The translations under genes were made by a program, and so were the position numbers. From Niallia sp. FSL W8-0635 (GTDB lineage Bacteria > Bacillota > Bacilli > Bacillales > Cytobacillaceae), in NCBI RefSeq assembly GCF_038007965.1, contig NZ_JBBOYD010000001.1, positions 660,501 through 724,500 of the forward strand: a stretch of DNA of 64,000 nt, given 5' to 3'. Below are positions 53,182-62,412 of the stretch, piece by piece. Numbering within the stretch: the first letter of the stretch is position 1; each line of letters begins with the position of its first letter. A model generated the notes under the pieces. It made no database searches. It saw only the letters and a list, made by a program, of their open reading frames with translations, and was not told the origin of the DNA.

Positions 53182-53904
53182 TTGTCGGGTGATGAGATGA
53201 TACATACCTACTTAGGGGAAACCATACGTTTTGATATAAAGTATAAGAATCGCTCCTCCATTGGGCTTGCGATAGATGGTTATGGAAACATAATCGTGTT
53301 GGCACCAAAAAAGACATCGGATGAACGTGTTATTCAAGTGTTAGAAGTAAACTGGGATCAAATTCAAACCAAATTAAATGAAATGCAGAAAAGAATGAAT
53401 GGTCCGTTGGAAAAGGTTTATGAAAATAATGAAAGTTTTCTTTATCTTGGTAATACCTATCCTATTCAAATTGTCCAAGATATAACGATAATGAAAGAAC
53501 GTGTGGAGTTTGACGAAGAAACACTGTTTATATATGTTCAGCACCATGATAAGGAAAAAATAAAACAATTATTGAGACGGTATTATTATCAGAGAAGTAA
53601 GGCTTTAGTAGAAGAGCGAGTCTCTTTCTATCAAAGTAATTTTAAAACAAAACCTCGATCGATACGTATAACGGATAGTAAAACCAATTGGGGAACCTGT
53701 GATTCAAATTTTCAACTAACCTTCAATTGGAGGTTAGCGATGGCTCCCCTTGAAGTCATTGATTATGTCGTTGTACACGAAATGTGTCACATGGTTCACC
53801 TTAATCATGACCGCTCCTTTTGGCGTCTTGTTGGAAAGCTTATGCCTGATTACAAAGAAAAAGAAAATTGGCTAGCTATGTCTAGCTGGAAGATGACAGT
53901 ATAG
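53182..53904 (+). CDS. YgjP-type M48-like metallopeptidase (DUF45)
   Basis: 240 residues. Zinc-protease motif VVHEMCHMVHLNHDRSFW (HExxH plus a third His/Glu region) and the family motif DSKTNWGTCDSNFQLTFNWR. These stand-alone WSS1/YgjP-like proteins are soluble and of unknown substrate. The TTG at 53182 or the ATG at 53197 could start it; the second removes MSGDE. Confidence 0.9.
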   Translation: MSGDEMIHTYLGETIRFDIKYKNRSSIGLAIDGYGNIIVLAPKKTSDERVIQVLEVNWDQIQTKLNEMQKRMNGPLEKVYENNESFLYLGNTYPIQIVQDITIMKERVEFDEETLFIYVQHHDKEKIKQLLRRYYYQRSKALVEERVSFYQSNFKTKPRSIRITDSKTNWGTCDSNFQLTFNWRLAMAPLEVIDYVVVHEMCHMVHLNHDRSFWRLVGKLMPDYKEKENWLAMSSWKMTV

Positions 53905-53978
53905 TTTTTTGAGAAGAAAAGTGATAAAGGGCTAAGGACAATCCTAATTCAAGTAATTTTATTGCAAATTAAACTGAA

Positions 53979-54017
53979 AATGACTGGAGCTTATAATAGT
54001 CCAGTCATTTTTTTTTG
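53979..54017 (+). terminator. Terminator
   Basis: AATGACTGGA and TCCAGTCATT arms followed by nine T residues, 75 bp after the peptidase gene. Confidence 0.88.
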
Positions 54018-54128
54018 CTAATAATAACACATCCTTCCATCAGACTATTTACTTAAAAATATGGTAAATGGAACTTTCTGCTATAACAAATCGTAATACC
54101 ATATTATAAAAGAAAATGGGGGGATAAA

Positions 54129-54770
54129 ATGACCACGAAAGCAAAGAACAACAATAAACCAAACAAAGAGCAAAAACAAACTTGGTGGGATAAATGGCAA
54201 GCGTATATCATCGTAGCTGTATTTGGCTTATTTGTAATTGGGGTATATTTTAGTTTGCTTGTAACGAATATGACATTTGTTAAGGGTTTAACAGAAGGGC
54301 ATTATCCCTTTATTTTCTTTTTTTTAAAGGATGTCGTCGTGTATGCTGCATGGGGTGGATTATTTGTCATTCCAGGGCTCATTGTTCCAATTGGGAGTAT
54401 ATATCTCCTGTTAACCAAAAAAGCAGCTAAACCAAAAAAATTAGTATTGCCAGCTACTTTCCTTACTGTTCTCTTTCTAGGATTAGCGTATGCTTTCTTA
54501 GGAATTGATTGGATGGATAATATTACGGATTCAAAAGATTATTTTGAAAATGGAGCTATGGAGAAGGTTATTGTTTTAGAAGATTATGAGGCAGATTATC
54601 CATCTGGGAGATATGGTGGAGCGATTGATTATGTGTATACAAGTGTGGATGGAGAAGTATTTAAAACAAATACTGATTTTGATTTAGAAATGCACAAAAA
54701 TGAAAAGTATGAAATCTACTATCTACCGAGGAATAAATATATAGTGGGAGTTAACTATGTAGACAACTGA
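54129..54770 (+). CDS. Membrane protein of unknown function
   Basis: 213 residues: a Lys/Asn-rich start, three membrane helices (YIIVAVFGLFVIGVYFSLLV, WGGLFVIPGLIVPIGSIYLL, LPATFLTVLFLGLAYAFLGI), then an about 90-residue extracytoplasmic domain (DYEADYPSGRYGGAIDYVYT). The tail has an OB/SH3-like strand pattern ending in VGVNYVDN. Family not recognised. It precedes an ABC exporter, but a gene remnant lies between. Confidence 0.7.
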   Translation: MTTKAKNNNKPNKEQKQTWWDKWQAYIIVAVFGLFVIGVYFSLLVTNMTFVKGLTEGHYPFIFFFLKDVVVYAAWGGLFVIPGLIVPIGSIYLLLTKKAAKPKKLVLPATFLTVLFLGLAYAFLGIDWMDNITDSKDYFENGAMEKVIVLEDYEADYPSGRYGGAIDYVYTSVDGEVFKTNTDFDLEMHKNEKYEIYYLPRNKYIVGVNYVDN

Positions 54771-54779
54771 GTGATATAG

Positions 54780-54932
54780 TTTGAAAAAGCGATAGATATT
54801 ATAAATTGGACGATGTATGGATTTGGTGAAAAAGTGGGGAGTCAGTTAAAATCCTTTGAAGGAGTTGGGGAGGAATATCTGAAAGAATGGGAGATTTATT
54901 CTACCTTGCCTAAAAATAGTTTTTATAAATGA
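54780..54932 (+). pseudogene. C-terminal remnant, probably of a TetR-type regulator
   Basis: An open stretch without a start codon encodes AIDIINWTMYGFGEKVGSQL and EEYLKEWEIYSTLPKNSFYK up to TGA at 54930. This looks like the last helices of a TetR/AcrR ligand domain. A TetR gene is commonly found directly before ABC-2 exporters of this kind. The DNA-binding half is gone. Confidence 0.5.
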
Positions 54933-54944
54933 GGAGGAAATAGG

Positions 54945-55862
54945 ATGAGTGTATTGGAAGTCCGAAATTTAACGAAGAAGTTTGGAGGATTTACAGCACT
55001 TAATGGAGTTGATTTTGAAGTGGGCAGTGGGGAAGTATTTGGGTTTATTGGTCCAAATGGAGCTGGAAAATCAACGACAATCCGCGTGTTGCTTGGTATT
55101 TTAAAGGCAACAGAAGGAGATGTAAAGTTATTTGGTAAGGATGCTTGGCAGGATGCTGTGGATATTCATAAGAGATTGGCTTATGTACCGGGAGATGTTA
55201 ATTTATGGCCGAATTTAACTGGTGGGGAAGTAATCGATTTATTTGTTAAATTACGAGGAAGCAATAATACTAGCAGAAGAGAAGAATTGATAAAAAAATT
55301 TGATTTAGATCCAACGAAGAAATGTCGAACGTATTCAAAGGGAAATCGCCAAAAGGTTGCCTTAATTGCTGCCTTTTCACAAGACGCCGATTTATATATT
55401 TTAGATGAACCCACCTCAGGACTTGATCCGCTGATGGAGAAAGTTTTTCAAGAGTGTGTGATGGATGTAAAAAGCAAAGGAAAAAGCGTGCTTCTATCAA
55501 GCCATATTCTGTCTGAAGTAGAAAAATTATGTGATAGGGTAGGAATCATTCGACAAGGAAAAATCATTGAAAGCGGAACGTTAAAAGAACTGCGTCACTT
55601 AACACGCACACATATGTTAGTGGAGACGAAGGAGCCAATTTCATCGTTAAATGAATTACCGGGTATCCATGAAATAGAAGAAACAGACCAAGGCCTGACT
55701 TTCCAAGTAGATACGGAAGAACTAGATAATACAATTAGTTATATTAGTCAGTTTGGAATTATGAAGTTGGAAAGTGCACCACCAACTCTTGAAGATTTAT
55801 TTATGCGTCATTATGAAAGTAAGGATAAAGGAGAAGGGAAAGAAACGGGAGGTGTCCGTTAA
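54945..55862 (+). CDS. ABC exporter, ATP-binding subunit
   Basis: 305 residues. Walker A GPNGAGKST, Q-loop region, signature YSKGNRQKVAL (a G-N-R variant of LSGGQ), Walker B LYILDEPTSGLDP, and H-loop SSHILSE, with a C-terminal regulatory extension. Pairs with the ABC-2 permease that starts at its last base. Possible drug or lipid-like substrate export; substrate unknown. The RBS AGGAGG overlaps the end of the TetR remnant. Confidence 0.93.
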   Translation: MSVLEVRNLTKKFGGFTALNGVDFEVGSGEVFGFIGPNGAGKSTTIRVLLGILKATEGDVKLFGKDAWQDAVDIHKRLAYVPGDVNLWPNLTGGEVIDLFVKLRGSNNTSRREELIKKFDLDPTKKCRTYSKGNRQKVALIAAFSQDADLYILDEPTSGLDPLMEKVFQECVMDVKSKGKSVLLSSHILSEVEKLCDRVGIIRQGKIIESGTLKELRHLTRTHMLVETKEPISSLNELPGIHEIEETDQGLTFQVDTEELDNTISYISQFGIMKLESAPPTLEDLFMRHYESKDKGEGKETGGVR

Positions 55863-57463
55863 TGAATCGAAATAGATTTGCTAATACGGGGATGCTTTCA
55901 CGATTTATTCTTCGTCTTAATCGAATTAGAATTCCGTTATGGATAATTGGATTAGTACTATTTACTTTAATGATTCCTCCTGCATTAGAGAGTCTATATG
56001 GAACACAGCAGGATAGAGATGTTTTAACGGAAACAATGGCAAATCCTGCGATGACTGCGATGCTTGGTACTGGTAATCTTGACAATTATACAATTGGTGC
56101 TATGACCGCACATCAAATGATATTAATGACGGCTGTAATTATTGGTTTAATGGCTATTTTACTTGTCACTCGTCATACAAGAGCAGATGAAGAAGAGGGG
56201 CGTATAGAAATAATCCGTTCGTTGCCAGCTGGCCGTCTTTCATATTTAAATGCAACAATAATCGTAATAAGTAGTACGTTTATTGTTCTAGCACTAATAA
56301 CAGCTCTAGGATTATATGCACTTAATATAGAAAGTATGGATTTAGAAGGTTCCTTCTTATATGGAGCAGCTTTAGGAGGGACGGGGCTCTTTTTCACTGG
56401 AGTGACAGCGATTTTTGCCCAACTATCAGAAAGTTCTCGAGGAACGATTGGATGGTCGATTGCAATCTTGATTATTTCCTATCTTTTTCGAGCAATTACA
56501 GATATAAGTAATGATACATTAACCTGGCTTTCCCCATTAGGTTGGGTAACAAAAGCCGAAGTCTATTCCTCAAATAATTGGGAACCCGTTATACTAATGT
56601 TGGTAATTTCTATCGTATTATTTATTATTGCGAACTACTTAAATAGCATTCGTGATTTAGCACAAGGATTTATACCAGCCAAACCAGGAAGACGATTTGC
56701 CTCACGCTTTTTACGAAGCCCTATTGGATTAGCGTTTCGGTTACAGCGAATAGGATTTATATCATGGGCGATTGGGTTATATGTGTTGGGAGCATCTTAT
56801 GGATCCATTTTTGGTGATTTGGAGTCTTTTTTTGAAGGAAATGACATGTATCAGCAAATGCTACAACAAGCGGCAGGTGCTTCGATAGTAGAACAATTTA
56901 TTCCGACATTGATGATCGTTCTTTCACTTATTGCAACGATTCCTCCAGTTATGGCGATGAACAAGCTTCGTGCCGAGGAGAAAAAAGGTCGATTAGAGCA
57001 TTTATTGGTTCGAGCTGTTTCACGGGAACAGCTTATCGGATCTTATCTTGTACTTGCAGTTGTGAATGGTTTCGTCATGCTTTCTCTAAGTGCAATTGGC
57101 TTGTGGTCAGCAGCTACAGCTGTTATGAAGGAAGGGCTGGAATTTGGAATGATTTACAGTGCAGCACTCGTATATTTTCCTGCGATGCTTGTAATGATAG
57201 GAATTGTTGCTTTTCTTAATGGGGCTGCTCCAAGATTCACCAATTGGATTTGGGCTTACTTTTTATATTCCTTTTTCGTTCTATATTTAGGAAACTTATT
57301 TCAATTTCCAGATTGGGTAGGCAAACTTTCACCATTCGGTCATGTTCCGCAAGTTCCTATTGAGGATGCTACATTTATGCCGTTATTTGTATTAAGCATT
57401 ATTGCAGTAGGATTAATGAGTGTGAGCTTTGGTGGCTTTCGAAAACGTGATGTTCAAAGTTAA
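55862..57463 (+). CDS. ABC exporter permease, 12 membrane segments (polyketide/antibiotic-exporter type)
   Basis: 533 residues with two internally similar six-helix halves (LWIIGLVLFTLMIPPALESL and FISWAIGLYVLGASYGSIF begin the halves). Cytosolic loops carry ADEEEGRIEIIRSLPAGRLS and RAEEKKGRLEHLLVRAVSRE, the duplicated motif of this exporter family. Start overlaps the ATPase stop by one base, indicating translational coupling. Confidence 0.92.
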   Translation: MNRNRFANTGMLSRFILRLNRIRIPLWIIGLVLFTLMIPPALESLYGTQQDRDVLTETMANPAMTAMLGTGNLDNYTIGAMTAHQMILMTAVIIGLMAILLVTRHTRADEEEGRIEIIRSLPAGRLSYLNATIIVISSTFIVLALITALGLYALNIESMDLEGSFLYGAALGGTGLFFTGVTAIFAQLSESSRGTIGWSIAILIISYLFRAITDISNDTLTWLSPLGWVTKAEVYSSNNWEPVILMLVISIVLFIIANYLNSIRDLAQGFIPAKPGRRFASRFLRSPIGLAFRLQRIGFISWAIGLYVLGASYGSIFGDLESFFEGNDMYQQMLQQAAGASIVEQFIPTLMIVLSLIATIPPVMAMNKLRAEEKKGRLEHLLVRAVSREQLIGSYLVLAVVNGFVMLSLSAIGLWSAATAVMKEGLEFGMIYSAALVYFPAMLVMIGIVAFLNGAAPRFTNWIWAYFLYSFFVLYLGNLFQFPDWVGKLSPFGHVPQVPIEDATFMPLFVLSIIAVGLMSVSFGGFRKRDVQS

Positions 57464-57511
57464 TTATTAAATATAGAGCATTTCTAATTCTAGTTTTGCA
57501 TTTAATGAAAA

Positions 57512-57537
57512 GAGAGGAAGAAAAAAATCTTCCTCTC
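57512..57537. terminator. Terminator between convergent genes
   Basis: GAGAGGAAGA and TCTTCCTCTC perfect arms around AAAAAA. The minus strand continues into TTTTC, favouring service to the 57580 gene. Confidence 0.6.
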
Positions 57538-57579
57538 CGAAACTAACATAGTATAGGCTGTTTTTCTTTCTATGCTTTA

Positions 57580-58179
57580 CTATTCATTTATATTTAATGC
57601 AATCTCTTCTAACTCTTCTTTAACTTGGCCGATAAGGGAAATGACAGCTCCTGTCGCTTGAATCCAACTTCCTAATACACCGATATTTTGTTGGTTATTG
57701 TTACTTATTCCGTGTAATTGTTCCATTCCGCTAATTGCTTGCAAAGAATTCCCGATCCCTTGTAATAAACCACCAATTATATTTTCCATTCTTCCATCTG
57801 CTGTACGATCAAAAAATTCATCTGTAAGTCCGACAAAGCTGCCTAATGCCTGTAGCCAGTTACCTGTAATAATTAATTTTTGTTCTGTTGGGGTATTACT
57901 TAATTTATAAAGAATTAAGCCAGTTACAACCGTTGAATTCCCGATTGCCTGAATTTCATCTCCAAGCTTTTCTAATGAAATAGTTCCTTGTCCGTCAGCT
58001 GATAATGCACTGCCAGTTCCTTGGAGTATATTACCACTTAAACGTAGCTGGTAATTCATTTCTTTAGAAAAATGGAAGGAAGGAGTACTTCCAATAGCAG
58101 CTTGGATCGTACCGATTGTGTTGATAGCTGATCCGAAAATTTCTTTAAAATGTCCATTCATTCCATATCGACCGCCCAT
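57580..58179 (-). CDS. Repetitive protein, DUF6944-like
   Basis: 199 residues with a recurring helical unit ending in (L)QAxG or similar: GTIQAAIG, GNILQGTG, GDEIQAIG, GNWLQALG, GNSLQAISG, GSWIQATG, about every 30 residues. No signal peptide. The family is found in Bacillaceae and has no known role. The ATG at 58179 or the one six codons later could be used; both have poor RBSs. Confidence 0.65.
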   Translation of the reverse strand: MGGRYGMNGHFKEIFGSAINTIGTIQAAIGSTPSFHFSKEMNYQLRLSGNILQGTGSALSADGQGTISLEKLGDEIQAIGNSTVVTGLILYKLSNTPTEQKLIITGNWLQALGSFVGLTDEFFDRTADGRMENIIGGLLQGIGNSLQAISGMEQLHGISNNNQQNIGVLGSWIQATGAVISLIGQVKEELEEIALNINE

Positions 58180-58267
58180 TCACTCTGCCCCAATATCATA
58201 TTCCGTAAAGTTGTAAATGGGATAAAAAAGACAAGTATTTGGAGAAAGTTCTATATTTGAGCAGAAA

Positions 58268-58302
58268 AAAATAACTTGGTGACTTTATTCCAAGTTATTT
58301 TT
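58268..58302 (-). terminator. Terminator of the 58334 gene
   Basis: AAATAACTTGG and CCAAGTTATTT arms; the minus strand runs into TTATTTTTTT. Confidence 0.75.
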
Positions 58303-58333
58303 GCTAACTTAATTTATATGTAAGATAACATTC

Positions 58334-58573
58334 TTACTTACTTCCGAAGCTCCCGGAAAACTGCTTTACAACTGCTTGTATTTCCTCTAATTTTTCTGGT
58401 TTTATAAGGCTAATCATTTTAGGAACAAATTCTGCAATATCACTTTGAGAAAAAGTGCCTTCATCTTGTTTACGGAAGTTTTCAGTCAGTATTGCTTTTG
58501 CTTCTTCTTCTTTTCCTTCTTGTACTCGTTGTAAAATGAAAGATAAAAATTTTTCTTGCCCTTGCTTGTCCAT
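58334..58573 (-). CDS. Small helical protein of unknown function
   Basis: 79 residues, predicted all-helical and charged (FLSFILQRVQEGKEEEAKAI, PEKLEEIQAVVKQFSGSFGS). GGAGGC precedes the ATG and a terminator follows, so it is a real single-gene unit. Family not recognised. Confidence 0.75.
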   Translation of the reverse strand: MDKQGQEKFLSFILQRVQEGKEEEAKAILTENFRKQDEGTFSQSDIAEFVPKMISLIKPEKLEEIQAVVKQFSGSFGSK

Positions 58574-58692
58574 TTTTTTGCCTCCTAATAATGTATCTTT
58601 GATTATTATAATCGGAAAGACTGTTTTTATAAAATATTATAGGAATCAATAATAGTAAGTTATACCAGTTTGAATAAAAGTAATATAGTGAA

Positions 58693-58725
58693 AAAAGATA
58701 GCAGATGCATCCTGCTATCTTTTTT
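58693..58725. terminator. Orphan bidirectional hairpin
   Basis: AAAAGATAGCAG and CTGCTATCTTTT arms around ATGCATC, A tract before and T tract after. It lies 120 bp upstream of the 58573 start and 200 bp before pstS, serving neither obviously. It may protect the pst promoter from read-through. Confidence 0.5.
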
Positions 58726-58826
58726 GTGAAGAATAATAAATGTTGCTTTTATTTTCACGTTTTTCCCTGCCTTAATTAGGTTTATTTTTACAATAAATAA
58801 CATGGAATGTATTGCTTTTAACGTTA

Positions 58827-58880
58827 TTTACAAAACCTTTACATTGAGACAATAGAATATTTACAGTTGAGATTTATCAT
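58827..58880 (+). promoter_or_regulatory. PhoP box and promoter of the pst operon
   Basis: TTTACA repeats in 11-bp phase: TTTACA at 58827, TTTACA at 58838, ACAATA at 58849, TTTACA at 58860, the arrangement of Bacillus PhoP boxes (TT(A/T/C)ACA). A -10-like TATCAT follows at 58875-58880. Predicts induction by phosphate starvation through PhoPR. Confidence 0.85.
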
Positions 58881-58934
58881 ACTAATTAGACAAGATATGA
58901 CATAGAAATGTTTCTATTCTTTTGGAGGTAAATC

Positions 58935-59768
58935 ATGGTCATTATAAAAAAACTAAAAATGGTATTCATGGTCCTGTCTATACTTGCATTATTATCCGGA
59001 TGTGCAAGTAATTCAGAAACAGAACAATCAATGAATGACGGTAAGCCAATATCGATTTCAGGATCTACTTCCGTTGGACCGCTTGCAGAGAAATTAGCGG
59101 CAAAATATCATGAACACGATAATACAAAAATTGAAATAAATCAAATTGGGTCATCCGCAGGTATTACAAATGCGATGAGTGGTGTTTCCGAAATTGGAAT
59201 GTCATCACGAGATTTAAAAGAAGAAGAAAAAGGTAAATTAAAGGAAGTAGTCATTGCTTATGATGGAATTGTTGTTGTGACACATCCAAGTAATAAAGTA
59301 AAAGAGTTAACGTTGGAGCAAGTAAAACAAATCTTTACTGGAGAAGTGACGAACTGGAGTGAACTTGGGGGAAATGACATGGAAATTGTTGTTGTTTCTC
59401 GTGAGGATGGATCTGGTTCTCGTGACGCCTTCCAAGAGATTGTAGGCTACGGCTCTGGTGAGTTAATCAGAAATTCTATAATAGCAAGTGGAAATGGAAA
59501 TATTAAAACAACGGTTGCAAATAATAAACATGCAGTTGGTTTTATTTCTTTTGAGTACATTGATGATGCTATCTCTACCATTGATATTGATGGTGTAGAA
59601 GCAACAGCAGAAAATGTATTAGCGCAAAAATATAAGTTATCAAGACCTTTTTTGTTTGTATATAAAGATGGGGATTTAACTGCAAATGGACAGAAATTCA
59701 TCGATTTTATTCTTAGTGATGAGGGGCAAAAAATTGCAGCAGAAGCAGGAGCTATTCCTATTAAGTAA
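58935..59768 (+). CDS. pstS: Phosphate ABC transporter substrate-binding lipoprotein
   Basis: 277 residues. Lipoprotein signal with lipobox LLSGC, then the phosphate-binding fold: ISGSTSVGPLAEKLAAKYHE, GMSSRDLKEEE, FTGEVTNWSELGGNDMEIVV, SREDGSGSRDAFQEI. Captures phosphate at the outer membrane face for PstCAB. First gene of the operon, RBS TTGGAGG, behind a PhoP box. Confidence 0.97.
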   Translation: MVIIKKLKMVFMVLSILALLSGCASNSETEQSMNDGKPISISGSTSVGPLAEKLAAKYHEHDNTKIEINQIGSSAGITNAMSGVSEIGMSSRDLKEEEKGKLKEVVIAYDGIVVVTHPSNKVKELTLEQVKQIFTGEVTNWSELGGNDMEIVVVSREDGSGSRDAFQEIVGYGSGELIRNSIIASGNGNIKTTVANNKHAVGFISFEYIDDAISTIDIDGVEATAENVLAQKYKLSRPFLFVYKDGDLTANGQKFIDFILSDEGQKIAAEAGAIPIK

Positions 59769-59806
59769 AACCAAAATCTTTAGAAGTAATCTTGGAGGAA
59801 AATAGA

Positions 59807-60721
59807 GTGTCTATTCAAACAACTGAAAAGCAAACCTCAGAAATGGGCAAGGCAAATAAGAGGAAATATCTGTTTGAAAAGGTATCAGCAAGGATTTTCT
59901 TGCTTTGTGCCCTTCTTTCCGTAATAAGTTTAGTATTAATAATTGGATTCGTTTTTTATAAAGGAGCACATCCTTTTATCGCAGAAGGATTTAGTTTTTT
60001 TGATTTTATTTTTGGAGTGGACTGGGTGCCAAGTGAAGAGAAATTTGGAATTTGGCCAATGATTGTCGCATCCCTTTATGCAACTATTGGTTCATTGGTT
60101 ATTGGCGTGCCAATTGGATTGTTTACGGCTATCTTTCTAGCTGAAATAGCTTCAAAGCGGATTGCTAAAATTGTTTCACCAGCCATTCAACTTTTAGCAG
60201 GTATCCCTTCTGTTTTATATGGTGTGTTTGGTCTAGCAATTATTGTTCCTTTTTTACAAAATACATTAGGTTTAGTAAAGGGTCAAAGTTTATTAGCTGT
60301 TATTTTAGTATTAGCGATTATGATGTTGCCAACGATTGTAACAGTAGCAGAGACGGCAATTCGCGCTGTGCCAAGAACGTATAGAGAAGGATCTCTTGCT
60401 CTTGGTGTATCGGAAATTGGCACCATTTTTAAAGTGGTTGTGCCTGCAGCTAAATCCGGAATAATGACAGCTATTGTATTAGGATTAGGGCGAGCAATAG
60501 GAGAAACAATGGCGGTTATTCTAGTTGCTGGTAACAGTTTAATTGTACCAACAAGCTTAACAGATAGTATTCGTCCGTTAACAACAAACATTGCTCTAGA
60601 AATGGGTTATGCAGCAGGTACACATCAAGAAATGCTATTTGCAACAGGGATCGTATTATTCTCGTTTATTTTAATTTTGAATTTTGTGTTAGCAAAAATT
60701 AGTGCGAAGGGTGGCAAATAA
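59807..60721 (+). CDS. pstC: Phosphate ABC transporter permease PstC
   Basis: 304 residues from GTG 59807, set by GGAGGA 7 nt upstream; the TTG at 59792 overlaps that site. Six membrane helices and the EAA-type loop TYREGSLALGVSEIGTIFKV. PstC-type motifs GIPSVLYGVFGLA and GRAIGETMAVILVAGN. Forms the membrane channel with PstA. Confidence 0.96.
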   Translation: MSIQTTEKQTSEMGKANKRKYLFEKVSARIFLLCALLSVISLVLIIGFVFYKGAHPFIAEGFSFFDFIFGVDWVPSEEKFGIWPMIVASLYATIGSLVIGVPIGLFTAIFLAEIASKRIAKIVSPAIQLLAGIPSVLYGVFGLAIIVPFLQNTLGLVKGQSLLAVILVLAIMMLPTIVTVAETAIRAVPRTYREGSLALGVSEIGTIFKVVVPAAKSGIMTAIVLGLGRAIGETMAVILVAGNSLIVPTSLTDSIRPLTTNIALEMGYAAGTHQEMLFATGIVLFSFILILNFVLAKISAKGGK

Positions 60722-60722
60722 G

Positions 60723-61547
60723 ATGAGACAAGGGAAAGATAATTTATTACGTGGTCTTCTTTGGTTTTCTGCCTTCTTATCCGTTGCCGTCCTTGTCATG
60801 ATTGTTGGCTATATTTTTTATAAAGGCTTTCGCTTAATTAGCTTCGACTTCATTTTTGGTGATTATTCTCCAACTGGTGGTGGTGGAATTTGGCCAATGA
60901 TTGTAACAACTATTTATACAATCGTAATTTCCTTAATTATTGCGACTCCAATCGGAATATTAGCTGCTGTTTATTTACAAGAGTATGCGAAACAGGGCCG
61001 GTTGGTAAAAGTAATTCGATTTGCAACAGAAAGTTTAACAGGTATTCCTTCGATTATTTATGGTCTATTTGGGGCAGTATTCTTTGTAACAACGTTAAAA
61101 TTAGGAATGTCTATTTTAGCAGCTTCCTTAACACTTACAATTATCGTCCTACCTGTTATTATTCGGACAACAGAGGAATCTTTAAAAACAGTTCCTCCAA
61201 CCTATCGAGAAGGATCATTAGCCCTTGGTACAACAAGATTACAAACTTTATATAAGGTTATTTTACCTAGCGCGATGCCAGGAATTTTATCAGGAATTAT
61301 TCTTTCCATCGGGAGAATTGTTGGGGAGTCTGCTGCTATATTTTTAACTGCCGGAACAGTTGCAGCAATGCCAGAGGGCTTGCTTTCTTCTGCACGAACA
61401 TTAACAGTTCATTCGTTTTTAGTAACACAAGAGTCTGGAGATATAGAACTAGCTGCTGCAGTCGGGATTGTCTTAATCGTAATAATTCTTGCTATCAACC
61501 TTATCGCAACATATATATCCAAAAAGTTGAACAAAGCAGACTACTAA
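60723..61547 (+). CDS. pstA: Phosphate ABC transporter permease PstA
   Basis: 274 residues from ATG 60723, one base after the pstC stop; the earlier GTG lies inside pstC. Six membrane helices, GIPSIIYGLFGAVFFV, the EAA loop TYREGSLALGTTRLQTLYKV, and GRIVGESAAIFLTAG. Partner of PstC. Confidence 0.96.
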   Translation: MRQGKDNLLRGLLWFSAFLSVAVLVMIVGYIFYKGFRLISFDFIFGDYSPTGGGGIWPMIVTTIYTIVISLIIATPIGILAAVYLQEYAKQGRLVKVIRFATESLTGIPSIIYGLFGAVFFVTTLKLGMSILAASLTLTIIVLPVIIRTTEESLKTVPPTYREGSLALGTTRLQTLYKVILPSAMPGILSGIILSIGRIVGESAAIFLTAGTVAAMPEGLLSSARTLTVHSFLVTQESGDIELAAAVGIVLIVIILAINLIATYISKKLNKADY

Positions 61548-61559
61548 TTTATAAGGGGT

Positions 61560-62399
61560 ATGTTTATGACTACGACAGTAAAAGAAAAAAGTCAAAAGAA
61601 AACCGGAAAAGCATTTTTACAGGTAGGTCAAGAGGATACTACACCTGGTGCATCCAAAATTAGTGTGAGTGATTTAAATTTGTTTTATGGAGAAAAACAA
61701 GCATTGTTTGGAGTATCTCTTGATATTGAGGAAAAAAAGGTAACGGCTTTAATTGGTCCATCTGGTTGTGGAAAGTCAACCTTTCTAAGAACACTTAATC
61801 GGATGAATGATTTAATTGATGGTGTAAAAATTGCAGGAGATATCGTCATTGATGGGGAAAATATATATGCATCAAATGATGTGATAAAATTACGTACAAG
61901 AGTAGGAATGGTATTTCAAAAGCCTAATTTATTCCCAATGAGCATTTTTGATAATGTTGCCTATGGTCCGAGAATGCAAGGAATCAAGAATAAGAAAGAA
62001 TTAAATAAAATCGTGGAAGAGAGCTTACGTGGGGCAGCGATTTGGGACGAAGTAAAAGACCGTTTAAAAACCTCTGCACTTGGCTTATCAGGTGGACAAC
62101 AGCAGCGTGTATGTATTGCCCGTGCAATTGCAATGAAACCAGATATTATTTTAATGGATGAGCCTACGTCTGCTTTAGATCCAATTTCTACATTGAAGGT
62201 AGAAGAGCTAATTACAAAAATGAAAAAAGATTATACAATTGTTATTGTGACACACAATATGCAACAAGCAGCAAGAATTTCAGATAAAACAGCCTTTTTC
62301 TTAAATGGTGAAGTAGTAGAGTACGATGAAACGAATAAGATTTTTTCTACACCAAGAGATCAGCGCACAGAAGATTATGTAACAGGTCGCTTTGGATAA
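61560..62399 (+). CDS. pstB: Phosphate ABC transporter ATP-binding protein PstB
   Basis: 279 residues (277 if the better-spaced ATG at 61566 is used after AAGGGG). Walker [10 protein letters not shown], PstB-type [11 protein letters not shown]-loop [20 protein letters not shown], signature LSGGQQQRV, Walker [14 protein letters not shown]-loop [13 protein letters not shown]. Energises PstCA. Confidence 0.97.
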   Translation: MFMTTTVKEKSQKKTGKAFLQVGQEDTTPGASKISVSDLNLFYGEKQALFGVSLDIEEKKVTALIGPSGCGKSTFLRTLNRMNDLIDGVKIAGDIVIDGENIYASNDVIKLRTRVGMVFQKPNLFPMSIFDNVAYGPRMQGIKNKKELNKIVEESLRGAAIWDEVKDRLKTSALGLSGGQQQRVCIARAIAMKPDIILMDEPTSALDPISTLKVEELITKMKKDYTIVIVTHNMQQAARISDKTAFFLNGEVVEYDETNKIFSTPRDQRTEDYVTGRFG

Positions 62400-62412
62400 T
62401 AGGAGGGGCAAA

